A DNA stretch of 35,212 nt from positions 66,091-101,302 of the forward strand of contig JAJRQG010000150.1 in assembly GCA_024280395.1 (NCBI GenBank), written 5' to 3'. This DNA comes from Gammaproteobacteria bacterium (lineage in GTDB: Bacteria > Pseudomonadota > Gammaproteobacteria > Xanthomonadales > Marinicellaceae). The stretch's first letter is position 1. Each line of letters starts with the position of its first letter. The translations under genes and the position numbers were made by a program. This document shows positions 33,086 to 35,212 of this stretch, one piece after another. Under the pieces are notes generated by a model that was given only the letters and a program-made list of their open reading frames with translations, was not told the origin of the DNA and did not search any database.

Positions 33086-35020
33086 TTATTCAAAACCATT
33101 GGCAAAAATTAGATCAATCACAATTCGTTCATCTGCGCCTAAATCGTAATATGAAAAATTACCTCCTGAAGCTAAATCTGGCACATTAGGATCATCATAC
33201 CCCCGTCCTTGATAATCAATATCACTGTGAACAACCAGTGTTCGGAAAGTTGTATTAATATAATCAATGGCAGGAGATGAGGAAGACAAATGATAAAAAC
33301 CATTTGCCCTATCAATAAAAAGCGGATCCAAGGTGTCAAGTAAAGGCCCTCCTTGGTACACAAACGCATCATTTGTCAGTGTTGCAGGTGCCGTTATACT
33401 ATTTGTTTCATTTAACAGACTTGCGCTAACGGTTACATGCATATTTACTCCAGAACCATTGTCAAAATCTAAGGCATCATAGGAATAAACATTGTAACTG
33501 GGATTGCTAATGATACTAGAGTGGATTTCAAAAGAAGTTGGCACAGTAATATTTGGATTGAAATCAGTCCGAAAAATGGATTGCACTACTTGATTATCCG
33601 CAATGGTATTGTGCACAAACTTGACATCAATGGGTCCAAAGAAATCAAATAAATAATTATTATTTGCTCCATTGCCGTTAATCATACAACTTTCAACTCT
33701 AAATTTTGGCAGCGTCGCTGGAGTGGATGCTGCCGGAAAAGAGATATCAAAAACGGTATTATTATTTCCTGCAATATTTACATTTGAAATATCAATATCA
33801 TTGTTAGATAATCCTTTAAGCACTATGCCACTGTTGTTTTCAATTAAATTGCAATCGCTATTTCTCCAACAAATTCCCACAGTTCTTTCAAGCACGAATT
33901 GTGATTGATCGAGGTTAATTATAGAACTCCCGACGTTACCTTCAATCCAAACAGCGTTCATTTTTACATCACTGTTTTTGGCATAAAGAACAGCTCCAAG
34001 TGCAGTACCAAATCGAGAAGCACTTTCGTTGCTTCTAAAACTCACAGGATTGCTATTATCCCCTAAACAGCCCAGTACCCCACAAGACTGGTGACCAATT
34101 AGTCTTATAATTGCATTTTCTGCATAGATTGCCCCGCCTATATTAACTGAAGAATTTAAGTCCATTCCTGTTAATGAACCGTTTTGATCAGAACCTGTAA
34201 ATATGGCAAAATAACACCCGTCTATGTAAACACCACCACCTCGTCCGTTGGGAGCCGCACTCAATGGACTGTCTGCAAAATTAGAAACAATACCACTTTG
34301 ATTCGCCACATTAATAGAAGAATCTGCTCCTGCACTACTGCTGCTACAATAAATTCCGCCACCATAATCGGCAATATTGCCCAATACCAGAGACTCATTC
34401 ATGAGCAAATCGGTATCACCACCAATAATGGCAATTCCAGCCCCGTTTCGTGCTGTATTATTTCGAATATCAACATTTTCTAATAACAACGATACATTTG
34501 AATTGTCAGAAAGCAAACCACCACCAGCGCCAGCTGCATTGCTGCCATTGATTAGGCGCAAATTTTTAAACACCATGGTTCTTCTGGTAGTAACGCCTTG
34601 AATTGTTATCACAACACCTTTGTTGGCAGCATTGATCAATACTTGATTGTTGTTAGGCATTCCTGTACCCATACTGCTACAATCACTATAACCACCTGTT
34701 AAAGCAATATCATAGTTACCACCAATAACTAAATTTTCAAAATAGGTTTTGTTGGTGGCAATTCTAAATTCTACGGGAATATTAATTAAGCCTAAAGCCG
34801 ATTGAGTATAATCATCAATTGCAGCCTGAATAGTTGTATACTGGCATCCACCAGCACCAACAGAACGCCAATTGGTGGAACCCTTTTGCTGATTACTGAA
34901 GTCTTTAAAATGCTGCGACAATGCCAAGCTTTCATTTGATTTTTCATCGGTTTCAGGCTTTTTTAAACCTGTAGCCTGTGCAATATTTGTTATTAATAAA
35001 ATAGTTAATAATGTTTTCAT
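33086..35020 (-). CDS. Secreted polymorphic beta-helix protein, single unit, FE-tagged
   Basis: 644 residues. Signal peptide MKTLLTILLITNIAQA, a polar linker, then one copy of the unit seen twice in its neighbour: CQYTTIQAAIDD (59-70), LTGGYSDC, Gly-rich rungs (GGGIYCSSSS), the Cys module SCGVLGCLGD, ICWRNSDCNLI, and the closing SPAIDYIN...DIDYQGRGYDDP...YYDLGADE. It ends VIDLIFANGFE-stop. GGAG lies 6 bp before the ATG, and TATATAT upstream may be the -10. A palindromic intergenic element ends 46 bp upstream. It is a single-unit relative of the 1191-residue protein 59 bp downstream. Confidence 0.87.
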   Translation of the reverse strand: MKTLLTILLITNIAQATGLKKPETDEKSNESLALSQHFKDFSNQQKGSTNWRSVGAGGCQYTTIQAAIDDYTQSALGLINIPVEFRIATNKTYFENLVIGGNYDIALTGGYSDCSSMGTGMPNNNQVLINAANKGVVITIQGVTTRRTMVFKNLRLINGSNAAGAGGGLLSDNSNVSLLLENVDIRNNTARNGAGIAIIGGDTDLLMNESLVLGNIADYGGGIYCSSSSAGADSSINVANQSGIVSNFADSPLSAAPNGRGGGVYIDGCYFAIFTGSDQNGSLTGMDLNSSVNIGGAIYAENAIIRLIGHQSCGVLGCLGDNSNPVSFRSNESASRFGTALGAVLYAKNSDVKMNAVWIEGNVGSSIINLDQSQFVLERTVGICWRNSDCNLIENNSGIVLKGLSNNDIDISNVNIAGNNNTVFDISFPAASTPATLPKFRVESCMINGNGANNNYLFDFFGPIDVKFVHNTIADNQVVQSIFRTDFNPNITVPTSFEIHSSIISNPSYNVYSYDALDFDNGSGVNMHVTVSASLLNETNSITAPATLTNDAFVYQGGPLLDTLDPLFIDRANGFYHLSSSSPAIDYINTTFRTLVVHSDIDYQGRGYDDPNVPDLASGGNFSYYDLGADERIVIDLIFANGFE

Positions 35021-35065
35021 CGTATCTCCGTATATATAAAAGTAAAAAACGAACCGTATAAAACT

Positions 35066-35158
35066 GTTTTGAAAACTACACTCATGAAATATTCGTATGA
35101 ACTATCTTAACTTCTCAAAGGAATAAAATTTTCGACTCATGAATGTAGTTTTTAAAAC
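35066..35158. repeat. Palindromic ~92-bp intergenic element, copy 2
   Basis: The ends GTTTTGAAAACTACACTCAT and CATGAATGTAGTTTTTAAAA are near-perfect inverted repeats of about 22 bp. The interior matches the copy at 26852-26942. It sits just upstream of the 33086-35020 gene, so it could influence its promoter. Confidence 0.75.
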
Positions 35159-35189
35159 AACTTGATTGGTTTATTGTAAGAATTTCATG

Positions 35190-35212
35190 AATTGAAACCT
35201 GAAGATTTACTA
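35190..35212 (-). repeat. Shared 3' block, partial copy at the window edge
   Basis: On the minus strand TAGTAAATCTTCAGGTTTCA resembles the AATCTTCATGTTTAAAACC part of the 3' blocks at 26976 and 29411. If the resemblance is real, a tagged minus-strand gene ends just beyond base 35212. Confidence 0.35.

Noticed and set aside
5576-35020. FE tag as a PEP-CTERM, GlyGly-CTERM, LPXTG or outer-membrane barrel C-terminal signal
   Set aside because: There is no hydrophobic helix, no basic tail, no matching signature, and the proteins are not beta-barrels ending in an aromatic residue.
1-35212. tRNA or rRNA genes
   Set aside because: No cloverleaf with a GGTTCGAATCC-type arm and no rRNA-like stretch was found on either strand.

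Overview
The window looks like chromosomal DNA from a low-GC marine-type gammaproteobacterium. The carB end followed directly by greA is a proteobacterial arrangement, and RecJ, GreA and CarB read like gammaproteobacterial orthologues. AT-rich DNA combined with large secreted beta-helix proteins would fit a Marinicella-like lineage, but that assignment is inference from memory of the group, not something the sequence proves.

Layout, left to right. 1-5355 (+): 3' part of carB, greA, and a large M16 zinc protease lipoprotein. 5576-8461: a glucose/sorbosone dehydrogenase-like propeller (+) and a secreted parallel beta-helix protein (-), convergent with their stop codons abutting. 8568-10793 (+): recJ and a lipoprotein with a pilin-like C-terminus. 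10918-11896 (-): a DUF2089 regulator and a membrane protein, behind a 45-bp perfect palindrome. 12213-15306 (+): an operon of ECF sigma factor, membrane-anchored HEAT-repeat protein (probable anti-sigma) and two DUF4097 proteins. 15433-16470 (+): a small secreted protein and a PhnA-family zinc-ribbon protein. 16539-19820 (-): a YtrA-type GntR regulator, ABC ATPase, permease and acyltransferase-3 operon, with an 11-bp inverted-repeat operator just in front of the regulator's start. 19860-23085: a repeat-rich stretch holding a small secreted protein, an HPF/RaiA-like protein and a 3-methyladenine glycosylase-like protein, separated by related intergenic repeats in both orientations. 23086-35020 (-): five large exported proteins: a pectate-lyase-like protein, a hydrazine-synthase-alpha-like c-type cytochrome, a carboxypeptidase-regulatory-domain repeat protein and two related polymorphic beta-helix proteins.

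The most striking signal is protein-level. All seven large signal-peptide proteins, which have at least five unrelated folds, end within two residues of the motif [FY]-x-[ND]-[GSD]-F-E (FANGFE, FKDSFE, FVNGFEN, YADGFEGQ, FSDDFEE, FTNGFE, FANGFE). The lipoproteins and small exported proteins here do not. The tag has no transmembrane helix or basic tail, so it is not a classical PEP-CTERM, GlyGly-CTERM or LPXTG signal. DNA around the tagged genes also carries a decayed C-terminus (26774-26854), a displaced fossil tag inside a shared 3' block (26976-27037 versus 29411-29466) and a palindromic ~92-bp intergenic element in two copies. This suggests that tag-bearing 3' ends are duplicated and reshuffled. 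I propose the tag is an undescribed sorting or secretion signal; its function is inference.
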